A DNA stretch of 64,000 nt from Caulobacteraceae bacterium (GTDB lineage: Bacteria; Pseudomonadota; Alphaproteobacteria; Caulobacterales; Caulobacteraceae): contig DAIDGR010000062.1 in the NCBI GenBank assembly GCA_027452265.1, forward strand, positions 1 to 64,000, given 5' to 3'. The notes below the pieces were generated by a model. The model saw only the letters and a list, made by a program, of their open reading frames with translations. It had not been told where the DNA came from and did no database searches. Positions 8,585 to 15,727 of this stretch are shown here, piece by piece. Both the position numbers and the translations under genes were made by a program. Positions within the stretch are counted from its first letter, which is position 1; each line of letters opens with the position of its first letter.

Positions 8585-8980
8585 ATGACCGTCGAACTGA
8601 ACATGCTCGTGGCGTCGACGGCCCTGCTCTTTGTTCTGATCATGATTGCCGCCCAGGCGCGGATCTCCAGCGAGGGCCTCGCGGCCATGGCGGGCAATCG
8701 CGATGAGCTGGGCCCGCCAACGGGTTTCGCCGGACGCGCGCGGCGCACGGTGGACAACCACATCGAAGGGCTGGTCATGTTCGGCTCATTCGTTCTGGTG
8801 GCCGTGGCCGCGCATCGCACCAACTCGTGGACCGCGCTCGGTGCGCAGATCTATTTCTTTGCCCGTCTGGCCCATGCCGGCCTCTATCTGTTCGGCGTGC
8901 CGGGTCTGCGCAGCGTGGCCTTCATGGCCGGGGTCGCCGGCATGGCCCTGATATTTTTGAGCGATGTCGGGGTTCTTTAG
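8585..8980 (+). CDS. MAPEG family membrane protein
   Basis: 131-residue integral membrane protein with four predicted helices, related to microsomal glutathione transferase/eicosanoid-metabolism proteins. The central stretch RARRTVDNHIEGLVMFGSFVLVA and FFARLAHAGLYLFGVPGLRS is diagnostic. Bacterial substrates are not established. The start is ATG 8585 with CCAGGAGG directly upstream (8573-8580). An in-frame start 60 bases earlier is less likely. In the 207-base gap after selO, a TTGACA at 8497-8502 might be a -35 box, but no good -10 follows. It is followed closely by a small membrane-anchored protein. Confidence 0.85.
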   Translation: MTVELNMLVASTALLFVLIMIAAQARISSEGLAAMAGNRDELGPPTGFAGRARRTVDNHIEGLVMFGSFVLVAVAAHRTNSWTALGAQIYFFARLAHAGLYLFGVPGLRSVAFMAGVAGMALIFLSDVGVL

Positions 8981-8995
8981 CAGGGGAATGTCCTG

Positions 8996-9445
8996 ATGAG
9001 CCGGACCTGGACCTCGTCGGGACCGATCGCCCTGCCGGCGCGGGGCGTGGTGGGGGTTGCGGCCTGGGCCCTGGGCCTTGCGGCGATCGCCGGACTGGCC
9101 CTGGGATGGAGCGCCGCCTATCGCCCCGAGCTAGGGGGTCCCGTCGCCGCGGGCATGGGGCCGACCGACGCACCGGGGACGCTCGCGGCTCAACCGCTGG
9201 TGGATCTGACGCCCGAACAGGCCGCCAGGCCCGCCGCGGCGGACGCCGCGGCCAGCGGCGGCGCTGACCAGGCCAAGGCGGACGACCTCGCGGCCCAGAC
9301 GGCCAAGGCTCAGGCGCTCCAGGCCAAGCCCGGAGGCCAGGGCGATATCGACCAGATTCTGGCGTCGCCCACCGAAAAGCCCCCGGCCCCGGCCAAGGGC
9401 GGCCCGACCGAGGCCCCGCCGCCCAAGACGGACGTACCGTTCTAG
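8996..9445 (+). CDS. Hypothetical membrane-anchored Ala/Pro-rich protein
   Basis: 149 residues, not recognised. One hydrophobic helix (about 18-38, VVGVAAWALGLAAIAGLALG) follows a short N-terminus. The remainder is low-complexity Ala/Gln/Lys-rich (residues 75-115), then Pro/Lys-rich up to the C-terminal DVPF. This suggests a bitopic protein with a disordered periplasmic region. The start ATG 8996 lies 15 bases after the MAPEG stop, with AGGGG upstream, so the two genes may be cotranscribed. It converges on the MetX-like gene with 1 base between the stops. Confidence 0.6.
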   Translation: MSRTWTSSGPIALPARGVVGVAAWALGLAAIAGLALGWSAAYRPELGGPVAAGMGPTDAPGTLAAQPLVDLTPEQAARPAAADAAASGGADQAKADDLAAQTAKAQALQAKPGGQGDIDQILASPTEKPPAPAKGGPTEAPPPKTDVPF

Positions 9446-9446
9446 A

Positions 9447-10559
9447 TCAGTTCTCGGACTCGGCGAGCAGCTTCGCCAGGTGGTCCTTCCAGGCCGCCGC
9501 CCAGGTGTGCGTCCCATGGCCGTGAGTCAGGGGCGAAATGGGCAGAAGGACGAAGGTCCCGTGGGCAAGGCGCGGGCTCAGGGCCTGAGCGATGCCCAGC
9601 TCGGGCGGATTGATGAAGTCGTCGGCTGAATTGACCCACATGACCGGAGCCACGATCGCCTCCAGGCGAGGTGAAGGGTCGTAGTCGCGCGAGGAGTCCA
9701 CCTGATAGATCAGGTCATTGGCGTCCAGCGCCCGGCGCGCCGCGGCCATGGGGCCTGACAGATAGGCCTCGACCTTGGCCTGATCGTCGAACTGATGCTG
9801 CATCACCAGCGGGGCGCTGCCGGCCAGGGTCAGGATGTCTTCGGCCGTGCGTAGACCCTGCTCGGGCTCGATCTGGTAGTCGCCGCCGTTCCAGGCCGGG
9901 TCGGCCTTAATCGCCTCGATCAGCATGTCGCGCCACAGGCGGTTGCGGCCGACGATGGCCGTGGGCAGGCAGGCGAGCGGCATCAGGGCCTTCATCTCAT
10001 GCGGATAGGTCTCGCCCCACATGAAGGCGTGCATGCAGCCCATGGAGGTCCCCATGATCAGCCGCAGGCGCTTGATCCCCAGACCCTGCGTCACCAGGGC
10101 GTGCTCGGCCGTGACCATGTCGCCATAGTCATAGTGAGGGAAGCGCGCGTGCATCCCATCGCTGGGTTTGGACGAGGCGCCGTGGCCAATGTCGTCGGGC
10201 AGAATGATGAAATAGCGGCTGGCGTCGAGCAGCTGGCCCTTGCCGTAGAGCTGATCGGCGAAGAACGGACGCAGGAACTGCGCTCCCGACCCGCCTGTGC
10301 CGTGCAGGATCAAAACCGCATTGTCGATCTCGCCCTGGGCGTCGCGGTGCGGCGCGCCAAGGGTCATGTAGTGGATGCGAAGGTTCGCGAGCCGCTCGCC
10401 CGAGGCGAATACGAAGTCCTTGATCTCGAAATTGGCGGCCTGAGGCGCGGGCCAGTCATGCGCCGGCGGCGCGGGGGTCTGGGCGCGCGCCAGAGGCGGG
10501 CCGGCGAGGATCGAAAGGGCAAGGCCGGCGACCGCGAGAAGGCTGGAACGGAACGTCAT
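9447..10559 (-). CDS. Exported alpha/beta hydrolase related to homoserine O-acetyltransferase (MetX fold)
   Basis: 370 residues from ATG. A clear Sec signal peptide (about 1-26, ending in LARAQ) makes it periplasmic, which argues against a role as the cytoplasmic methionine-biosynthesis enzyme despite the MetX-like fold. The nucleophile is Ser172 in GTSMGC, the acid is in NSADDFINP and the His in THGHGTHTW. LHGTGGSG (about 86-93) forms the oxyanion region. It is probably a hydrolase of unknown substrate. A longer in-frame start at 10661 would bury the signal peptide. Confidence 0.8.
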   Translation of the reverse strand: MTFRSSLLAVAGLALSILAGPPLARAQTPAPPAHDWPAPQAANFEIKDFVFASGERLANLRIHYMTLGAPHRDAQGEIDNAVLILHGTGGSGAQFLRPFFADQLYGKGQLLDASRYFIILPDDIGHGASSKPSDGMHARFPHYDYGDMVTAEHALVTQGLGIKRLRLIMGTSMGCMHAFMWGETYPHEMKALMPLACLPTAIVGRNRLWRDMLIEAIKADPAWNGGDYQIEPEQGLRTAEDILTLAGSAPLVMQHQFDDQAKVEAYLSGPMAAARRALDANDLIYQVDSSRDYDPSPRLEAIVAPVMWVNSADDFINPPELGIAQALSPRLAHGTFVLLPISPLTHGHGTHTWAAAWKDHLAKLLAESEN

Positions 10560-10754
10560 CGGGAACGGGACTCCGCGAACTGAGCAAGGCGTGAGTCGGC
10601 AGTCTTCTCCCGCCGCCGCGATCGGGCAAGCGCGGGCCTGATCGGAGGCGGGACAATTCAAATCGAAGCGCGATCCTCAAGTGTGATTTGCTGACGAGCC
10701 GCACGATTCGTGGTTTGGTGCCCCGGGGGCTGAGGCTGGAGAGCGACCGCAACC

Positions 10755-11651
10755 ATGACATTTAGCATCGAGTCCTGCCCCGGCTGTGGCGGCGACAAAT
10801 TCGATGAGCGGCCTGCGATCGTTGCGCCCTTCATTTCCAGTTATGTGCTGGGCAGCCCACCAGAACCATCAGTGATCGGTTCATGCCTAAGCTGCGGGCT
10901 TGTCTTCTACACGCGGCGTTACACCGTTGAAGAAATCAAGCGTCTGTACCACGACTATCGGGGCGAAGACTATTTCAGGGCCCGGCATCGTTTCGAGCCG
11001 CGGTACACCCGCCAGCTCAACGCGGCCATCGGAGGGCCATCAGACATCGCGGCGCGCCAGCGCATCTATTGCGAAACCCTCGCCGCCCACGCCGATCCCG
11101 ACGCGATCGAGACCGTGCTGGATTACGCCGGAGATCGCGGTCAGATGATGGAGGGCGGCCCGGGTAGGAAGCTCTTCGTTTTTGATATTTCCAGTGTTGC
11201 TCCCGTCAGCGGCGTTACCTCGCTTTCGGAATCCGAACTTGAGGGACGTGAGTTCGATCTGGTCCTGCTCTGCGAGGTCGCCGAACACCTCTCGGCCCCT
11301 CGTGAAGAGATGAGGCGCGTCGTTCGTCACATAAAACCGGGCGGCCTCATCTATGTTGAGGTGCCCAGCGAACATTTCGACATCCGGCGCATCCCGCGGG
11401 GAGGCTGGTATCGAAGCTACCTGTCGTGGCTTGCGCGCGCGCCGTTGCTCCTTTTCATACTGGACCAGTGGTCATCAGCCATGCAGGTGAAGTTCGGCAT
11501 TATGCCGCCCCTTGGGTTCGTCAAGCAGCACGAACATATCAATTTTTTTACCGTGGCGTCACTCTCGCGGCTCCTTGGTGAGTCTGGCCTGACGGTAGAG
11601 ACCTGCAAACAGGTCGACGGTGTCATTGTCGCGCTTTGCCGCCGCCAATAG
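10755..11651 (+). CDS. SAM-dependent methyltransferase with N-terminal Cys zinc-binding motif
   Basis: 298 residues. The N-terminus has CPGC (8-11) and CLSC (about 45-48), a probable zinc ribbon. A class I methyltransferase region follows: a degenerate motif I VLDYAGDRGQ, FDLVLLCEVAEHL and KPGGLIYVEVPSE. This layout resembles methyltransferases of sugar or surface-polysaccharide pathways; the substrate is unknown. Its base composition is clearly AT-richer than that of its neighbours, with codons such as TTT, ATT and AAA that are rare elsewhere in the window, which suggests acquisition by transfer. It has no operon partner. Confidence 0.75.
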   Translation: MTFSIESCPGCGGDKFDERPAIVAPFISSYVLGSPPEPSVIGSCLSCGLVFYTRRYTVEEIKRLYHDYRGEDYFRARHRFEPRYTRQLNAAIGGPSDIAARQRIYCETLAAHADPDAIETVLDYAGDRGQMMEGGPGRKLFVFDISSVAPVSGVTSLSESELEGREFDLVLLCEVAEHLSAPREEMRRVVRHIKPGGLIYVEVPSEHFDIRRIPRGGWYRSYLSWLARAPLLLFILDQWSSAMQVKFGIMPPLGFVKQHEHINFFTVASLSRLLGESGLTVETCKQVDGVIVALCRRQ

Positions 11652-11889
11652 GCGCGAGCATCGAGGCGTGTTCGTCAACACCAGCGGATCTGTAGCGCAG
11701 CAATCCGCGAAATCGCTGTTGTGACGGTGAAATCCGCGCCGCCGCCAAACGGCGCACAGTCCAGGCCGTTGTATTGGCCTGCGCCATCACGCGGCTTGGT
11801 GACGCATGTTGAACATTCACCGTCAAATCTGAAGTATCTTCTCGATCTGGGGGCGGGCAATGATGCCCAGATCATGCCGCTGCGAAACC
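11652..11889. other. AT-richer intergenic stretch with nested inverted repeats
   Basis: 238 bases between the convergent methyltransferase and HNH genes. No credible gene. A perfect 10-bp inverted repeat, TGACGGTGAA (11722-11731) and TTCACCGTCA (11816-11825), encloses two smaller hairpins. One uses GCGCCG/CGGCGC around 11737-11755; the other is CAGGCC (11762-11767) with GGCCTG (11776-11781). These could be terminators for the convergent genes or a decayed small mobile element. Confidence 0.4.
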
Positions 11890-12450
11890 TTACGCCTCCA
11901 GCTCAATGTCCCAGTAGAGGTAGTCGAGCCAGCTCTCGTGCAGGTGGTTGGGCGGGAAGCGGCGGCCGTGATCCTGAAGTTCATACATAGTCGGCCGGTG
12001 GGGCGGACGGCGGGGCTGCAGGCCGGCCTCGCGCGGGGTGCGTCCGCCCTTGGCGAGGTTGCAGCTCGCACAGGCCGTGACGATGTTCTCCCAGCAGGTC
12101 CGGCCCCCGCGTGAGCGCGGGATCATATGATCGAAGGTCAGGTCCTCGGTACGTCCGCAATACTGGCAGGTGAAGGCGTCGCGCAGGAAAAGGTTGAAGC
12201 GGGTGAAGGCCGGCGGACGGTCCTGTGTGACATAGCTGCGCAGGGAGACGACGCTCGGCAGGCGCATCTCGAAATTGGGCGCGTGAACCACCTGGTCATA
12301 GGTTGAGACGACATCGACCCGGCCGAGGAACACGGCCTTGATCGTTTCCTGCCAGGGCCACAGCGACAGCGGGTAATAGGACAGGGGTCTGAAGTCGGCG
12401 TTCAGCACCAGGGCCGGCGCGCCGGACGGCGGACGGTTAAGAACCTCCAC
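11890..12450 (-). CDS. HNH endonuclease
   Basis: 186 residues. The HNH nuclease core has CQYC (95-98), FDHMIPRSRGG (106-116, catalytic His108), Asn122 and CASC (127-130) forming the structural zinc site. The N-terminal VLNADFRPLSYYPLSLWPWQ region is found in a widely conserved alphaproteobacterial HNH family whose biological role is not established. GTG start with a strong GGAGGG ribosome binding site. No restriction methylase or phage gene is nearby, so I infer a housekeeping-type family member. Confidence 0.88.
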   Translation of the reverse strand: MEVLNRPPSGAPALVLNADFRPLSYYPLSLWPWQETIKAVFLGRVDVVSTYDQVVHAPNFEMRLPSVVSLRSYVTQDRPPAFTRFNLFLRDAFTCQYCGRTEDLTFDHMIPRSRGGRTCWENIVTACASCNLAKGGRTPREAGLQPRRPPHRPTMYELQDHGRRFPPNHLHESWLDYLYWDIELEA

Positions 12451-12811
12451 GACGCCCTCCGTCAGGGGTGTGGGTCAAAGGGCCGGTAAGGCGCGTGGGG
12501 CTGAGCGTTCCGAGGCTGAAGGCGTCTCTCCTCCCGGTGGAGTGGTCGCATCCGGCGCGTCGGTCTGGGACGAATCACCAAACGAACTCGCCTGCCCCGA
12601 CCATAACCGGGCTCGCGCGACATCTCCATGACGCTACGCGGATCAAAATCTGGATATTGGAGTCGGATTTGCGCCGTTTTCGCGCCGGCTGGGGCCAGGC
12701 GCCGGGGCGGCAGGCCCCTCAGGCCAGACCTCGGGCCAGAATACGGGCCGGGAGAGGCGACAGGCCTCTCCCTCGCGTGCCGCGCATCGTTCTGGCGCTC
12801 AGCGCCCGATC
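12451..12811. other. Intergenic region with hairpins, no gene seen
   Basis: 361 bases between the HNH gene and the small peptide gene, both leftward. It must contain the HNH promoter. Besides the strong hairpin listed separately, a small stem GGGGC/GCCCC lies at 12704-12718. The leftward open frame across 12462-12932 has an Arg/Pro-rich composition typical of non-coding frames in GC-rich DNA, and I do not accept it as a gene. Confidence 0.4.
12750..12772 (-). terminator. Stem-loop downstream of the small membrane-peptide gene
   Basis: Perfect 9-bp inverted repeat GGGAGAGGC (12750-12758) and GCCTCTCCC (12764-12772) with a 5-base loop, 40 bases after the small-peptide stop in its direction of transcription. 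There is no T-run, so intrinsic termination is uncertain; it could instead protect the 3' end. Confidence 0.45.
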
Positions 12812-12916
12812 TTAGACGAGGGCCACGGCGCCCGCGATCAGCGCGCCCAGCCCCATCAGGAAGGCGGCGGCGAAGCGATCGAGGAAGCTTTCGACGGAAA
12901 GGTTGATCTTGGTCAT
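12812..12916 (-). CDS. Small (34-residue) membrane peptide
   Basis: A short reading frame, ATG at 12916 to TAA at 12812. The peptide starts MTKINLSVESFLDRF, a polar and possibly amphipathic segment, then a single hydrophobic helix (residues about 16-34, ending GAVALV). GAAGGG lies 8 bases before the ATG, a sigma70-like promoter lies at 12984-13011, and a hairpin follows the stop. It is divergent from a TetR regulator, which may control it. I do not recognise the peptide. An overlapping ATG at 12932 in another frame gives a low-quality Arg-rich product. Confidence 0.55.
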   Translation of the reverse strand: MTKINLSVESFLDRFAAAFLMGLGALIAGAVALV

Positions 12917-12983
12917 GGTATGCACCCTTCATGTGGTTGAAAATCCCTCCCCCGCGGAAGGGCTGTCCGATCTGGACGATGCT

Positions 12984-13020
12984 TAGATAGCACGCATCTG
13001 AACGGCGTCAAGATAATCTT
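12984..13020 (-). promoter_or_regulatory. Promoter of the small membrane-peptide gene with adjacent palindrome
   Basis: Read leftward: -35 TTGACG (13011-13006), 16-base spacer, -10 TATCTA (12989-12984). This is the best sigma70-like promoter in this part of the window and would give a leader of roughly 60 bases. An 11-base palindrome, AAGATAATCTT (13010-13020), overlaps the upstream edge of the -35 box. It lies between the divergent TetR gene and the small gene, where a TetR operator would be expected; that role is inference. Confidence 0.5.
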
Positions 13021-13053
13021 TACAGCGTTTGGATAAAAAATTACGGTGTCCAT

Positions 13054-13707
13054 ATGAGCGAGACCCTCCATTCCGCCCCGTCCGCCTCCGCCGAGGAGGC
13101 GCCGCGGCGCTATCATCACGGCGATCTCTCCCGAGCCCTGGTGGCGGCGGGCCGGCAGATTCTTGAACGCGATGGGCCTGACGCCCTGTCTCTAAGGGCC
13201 GTTGCGCGAGAGGCCGGGGTCAGCCCGGCGGCGCCCTATCACCACTTCAAGGACAAGGCCGAGTTGCTCGAGGCCGTGGCGCATGAGGGCTGGGAGGAGC
13301 TTGGCGGGGCGATCAAGGAAGCGCGCGGGCGTGTGGACGCCCCGGGCGCCGCTCCGGGCGAGATCGGCGTCGCCTATGTCACCTTCGCGCGGAAGAACCC
13401 GGCGCTCTATCGAATCATGTACCGCATGGCCTGCGACCGCGAGGCCATGCCCGAGGGCGCCAAGTCAGAGGACAGCGGCTGGGACCAGGTCCGGGCCGCG
13501 ATCATCGAGGCTGGGGTCGACCCTCACGATGAGCGGGCCATGATGCTGACCCAGATCGCCGCCTGGTGCACCGCCCATGGCGTGGCCGAAATGGCTGGAT
13601 TCAAGGAATTCGACTCGCTCAAGGCGGCGCTGGGCGGCGAGGAGGCCTTCATCCGGGAGGTCTTTCGGCACGTGGGCGTGATGTCCGGACGGCGCTCGCC
13701 CTCTTGA
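13054..13707 (+). CDS. TetR/AcrR family transcriptional regulator
   Basis: 217 residues. The N-terminal helix-turn-helix (about 20-65: YHHGDLSRALVAAGRQIL, then LSLRAVAREAGVSPAAPYHHF) is a textbook TetR DNA-binding domain. The C-terminal ligand-binding half (VAYVTFARKNPALYRIMYRMA) is of the WHG/TetR_C_33 type. Family members are usually repressors released by a small molecule. The start is ATG 13054, preceded by an AT-rich segment. It diverges from the small membrane-peptide gene. The next gene, gluQ, begins inside its stop codon (TTGA). Confidence 0.92.
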   Translation: MSETLHSAPSASAEEAPRRYHHGDLSRALVAAGRQILERDGPDALSLRAVAREAGVSPAAPYHHFKDKAELLEAVAHEGWEELGGAIKEARGRVDAPGAAPGEIGVAYVTFARKNPALYRIMYRMACDREAMPEGAKSEDSGWDQVRAAIIEAGVDPHDERAMMLTQIAAWCTAHGVAEMAGFKEFDSLKAALGGEEAFIREVFRHVGVMSGRRSPS

Positions 13708-14582
13708 GCCGCCTCGCCTCGGACCGGGGCGTCGTCACCCGTTTCGCACCCTCGCCCACCGGCTGGCTGCATCGCGGTCATGCCTTCTCCGCGCTGACCG
13801 GCTGGACCCTGGCCCAGGAGACCGGTGGGCGGTTCCTGGTGCGCATCGAGGACATCGACGTCACGCGATGTCGTCCGCTGTTCGAGGCGGGGATTTTTGA
13901 GGACCTGGCCTGGCTGGGCCTGGACTGGGAGCGGCCCGTCCTCCGCCAGTCGCAGAGGATGGATCTTTATCGCGCCGCCCTGGCGCGGCTTGACGCCCGG
14001 GGCCTTCTGTATCGCTGCTTTCGCACCCGGGCCGAGCTTCTGGCCGGCATGGCCTCCGCGCCACACGGTCCTGCAACACAAGGCGCGGTCGAGCGACCGG
14101 GCCCCGCGCCCCTCGCTGAGGAGGCCCGGCGGCTGGCGGCCGGCGAGCCCTTCGCCTGGCGTCTGGACGCGACCAAGGCCATCGCGGCGCTGGGAGGGCC
14201 TCAGATCCTGGCCTTTGAGGAGCGCGGCGCCGGACCGGATGGCGAGACGGGCCAGATCGCGCCTGATCCGGACCTGCTGGGCGATGTCGTCCTGGCGCGC
14301 AAGGACCTGGGCGTCAGCTACCATCTCGCGGTGACCGTGGACGACGCCGCCCAGGGCGTCACGGAGGTGGTGCGCGGCGAGGATCTATTTTCCGTCACGC
14401 CGATCCAGCGCCTGATCCAGGCCCTGCTCGAACTGCCCGCGCCCGCCTATCGTCATCACCGTCTGATCCGGGGCCCTGACGGCGCCCGCCTCGCCAAGCG
14501 CGACGCGTCCCAGACCCTGCGTCAGCTGCGCGCCGAAGGCCTGACGCCGGCGGATCTGCGTGCGGCCCTGGGCTTCGTCTGA
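13704..14582 (+). CDS. gluQ: Glutamyl-Q tRNA(Asp) synthetase
   Basis: Truncated paralogue of glutamyl-tRNA synthetase that attaches glutamate to queuosine in tRNA(Asp). 292 residues from TTG 13704, which overlaps the TetR stop as TTGA; an in-frame start further upstream would lie within tetR. The class I motifs are FAPSPTG (14-20) with HRGH as the HIGH equivalent, and LAKRDAS as the KMSKS equivalent near residue 266. The anticodon-binding domain is absent, as expected. Only one Cys (YRCFRTR) remains in the region that binds zinc in some homologues. Confidence 0.92.
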   Translation: MSRLASDRGVVTRFAPSPTGWLHRGHAFSALTGWTLAQETGGRFLVRIEDIDVTRCRPLFEAGIFEDLAWLGLDWERPVLRQSQRMDLYRAALARLDARGLLYRCFRTRAELLAGMASAPHGPATQGAVERPGPAPLAEEARRLAAGEPFAWRLDATKAIAALGGPQILAFEERGAGPDGETGQIAPDPDLLGDVVLARKDLGVSYHLAVTVDDAAQGVTEVVRGEDLFSVTPIQRLIQALLELPAPAYRHHRLIRGPDGARLAKRDASQTLRQLRAEGLTPADLRAALGFV

Positions 14583-14603
14583 CGGCGAGGCTAAACTTCG
14601 TGC

Positions 14604-15089
14604 ATGAGCTCTTCCACCGACTGGCGCGAGCAGGGAGTGCGGATCGTCCGCGGCGACCAGCTTGATCCCAACACCGCCCAGACCCCGGGCATGAGCCGGG
14701 CCGAGGCGATCAGCCGGGCGCGGACCGGGGCGGAGGCGCTATGGGCCGGTACGGTGACCATCCATGCCGACGCGCGCACCGGCGCACACCATCACGGACC
14801 GGTGGAGAGCGTCATCTATGTGATCAGCGGACGGGCGCGGATGCGCTGGGGCGAGCGGCTTGAATTTGTCGCCGAAGCCGGCCCGGGCGACTTCATCTAT
14901 GTGCCGCCCTTTGTACCCCACCAGGAGATCAACGCCTCGGCCGACGCGCCGCTGGAGTGCGTCCTGGTGCGCAGCGGGGGTGAGGCCGTGGTCGTCAATC
15001 TCGACATCGCCGCGGCCGAGACGCCCACCCAGGTCGACTGGGTCGACGTCATCCACGCGCCTCCGACTCCCTCCGCAAAGGCGCCGTGA
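14604..15089 (+). CDS. Cupin domain protein
   Basis: 161 residues with one small beta-barrel (cupin_2). Motif 1 is AHHHGPVESVIYVISGRARM (about 54-73, metal-binding His cluster and Glu). Motif 2 is GDFIYVPPFVPHQEIN (about 96-111, third His). The metal ligands are therefore present, so it could be an enzyme or a metabolite-binding protein; the substrate is unknown. It follows gluQ by 21 bases and may be cotranscribed. A fragment of a repeated intergenic element follows its stop. Confidence 0.8.
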   Translation: MSSSTDWREQGVRIVRGDQLDPNTAQTPGMSRAEAISRARTGAEALWAGTVTIHADARTGAHHHGPVESVIYVISGRARMRWGERLEFVAEAGPGDFIYVPPFVPHQEINASADAPLECVLVRSGGEAVVVNLDIAAAETPTQVDWVDVIHAPPTPSAKAP

Positions 15090-15093
15090 AGCC

Positions 15094-15136
15094 GCTGAAT
15101 CGTGCTCAGTCTCAAAGTCCTTGAGCGCGTTGCGAC
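15094..15136. repeat. Truncated copy of the dispersed palindromic element
   Basis: 43 bases starting GCTGAATCGTGCTC and ending GCGCGTTGCGAC, differing from 39831-39873 at only three positions. The flanking arms that make hairpins in the other copy are missing here, so this copy cannot fold the same way. It begins 4 bases after the cupin stop. Confidence 0.75.
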
Positions 15137-15150
15137 CCGCCGGGTTGGTT

Positions 15151-15313
15151 CCGTCCAAACGCAAGGCGCTCGGGACCCTGGCCTTCGCCACGGCCTGCCT
15201 CGCGGGCTCCGCCTATGGCTTCGCGCAGGGCGCCTGGCCTGGTGGAGGCCATCTGGGCGGCGCTCGCCGCCCGCAAGGGCTATCTGCGTCTGATCCGGGA
15301 GACCCAAAGATGA
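15151..15313 (+). pseudogene. Remnant of a gene formerly coupled to the ArsC-like gene (frameshifted)
   Basis: The translation KRKALGTLAFATACLAGSAY and then GFAQGAWP reads like a hydrophobic membrane segment. Skipping one G at 15241 continues it as VEAIWAALAARKGYLRLIR up to a TGA at 15311-15313. That stop overlaps the ATG of the next gene as ATGA, the coupling used by real neighbours here. The VEAIWA ending weakly resembles small membrane proteins of the CBU_0592 type. No start codon or complete frame exists, and the repeat fragment lies just upstream, so I read it as a decayed gene. Tentative. Confidence 0.35.
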
Positions 15314-15720
15314 GCCAAGCGTCAGAAAGCCCAACGCCAGAGCGCCCAAGGTCAGAGCGCCCAAGGTCAGAGCGCCAAGTGACCGTGTTCCACAACCCCG
15401 CCTGCACCACCTCACGCAAGGTGGTGGCCCTGCTTGAGGAGGCGGGCGCGGCGCCCCGGGTGGTGGAGTATCTCAAGGTCGGATGGACCGGGCCGCAACT
15501 GCGCGAGCTTCTGACCCGGATGGGCGCCAGCGCGCGCGACATCCTGCGGGTGCGGGGAACCCCGGCGGAGGAGTTGGGGCTGACGGCCCCAGACGCGTCG
15601 GATGAGGCAATCCTGGAGGCGATGATCCGCCACCCCATCCTCGTCAATCGCCCGATCGTCGTCGGCCCGCGCGGCGCGGCCCTGGCCCGGCCGCCGGAAC
15701 GGGCTCTGGAGCTGATCTGA
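15310..15720 (+). CDS. ArsC/Spx-family (arsenate reductase-like) protein
   Basis: 136 residues. Thioredoxin-like fold with catalytic Cys in NPACTTSRKVV, the ILRVRGT region and HPILVNRPIVV, as in glutathione/glutaredoxin-type arsenate reductases and YffB/YfgD relatives. No ars operon partners are nearby, so arsenate reduction is not certain. ATG 15310 couples to the upstream remnant. The first 23 residues are low-complexity, encoded by a 15-base tandem repeat (15341-15370), and a GTG at 15379 would start exactly at the conserved domain (VTVFHNPACTTS). Confidence 0.82.
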   Translation: MSQASESPTPERPRSERPRSERQVTVFHNPACTTSRKVVALLEEAGAAPRVVEYLKVGWTGPQLRELLTRMGASARDILRVRGTPAEELGLTAPDASDEAILEAMIRHPILVNRPIVVGPRGAALARPPERALELI

Positions 15721-15727
15721 GGGGCCG

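Noticed and set aside
11890-12450. HNH endonuclease as part of a restriction or anti-phage system
   Set aside because: No methylase, specificity subunit or defence partner is adjacent on its strand, and the sequence matches a common chromosomal alphaproteobacterial family. The nearby methyltransferase is of the metabolite/sugar type and is convergent.
12462-12932. 156-codon leftward open frame spanning the HNH/TetR gap
   Set aside because: Arg/Pro-rich with no recognisable domain, as expected of a random frame at 70 % GC. It overlaps a better small gene with its own promoter and ribosome binding site.
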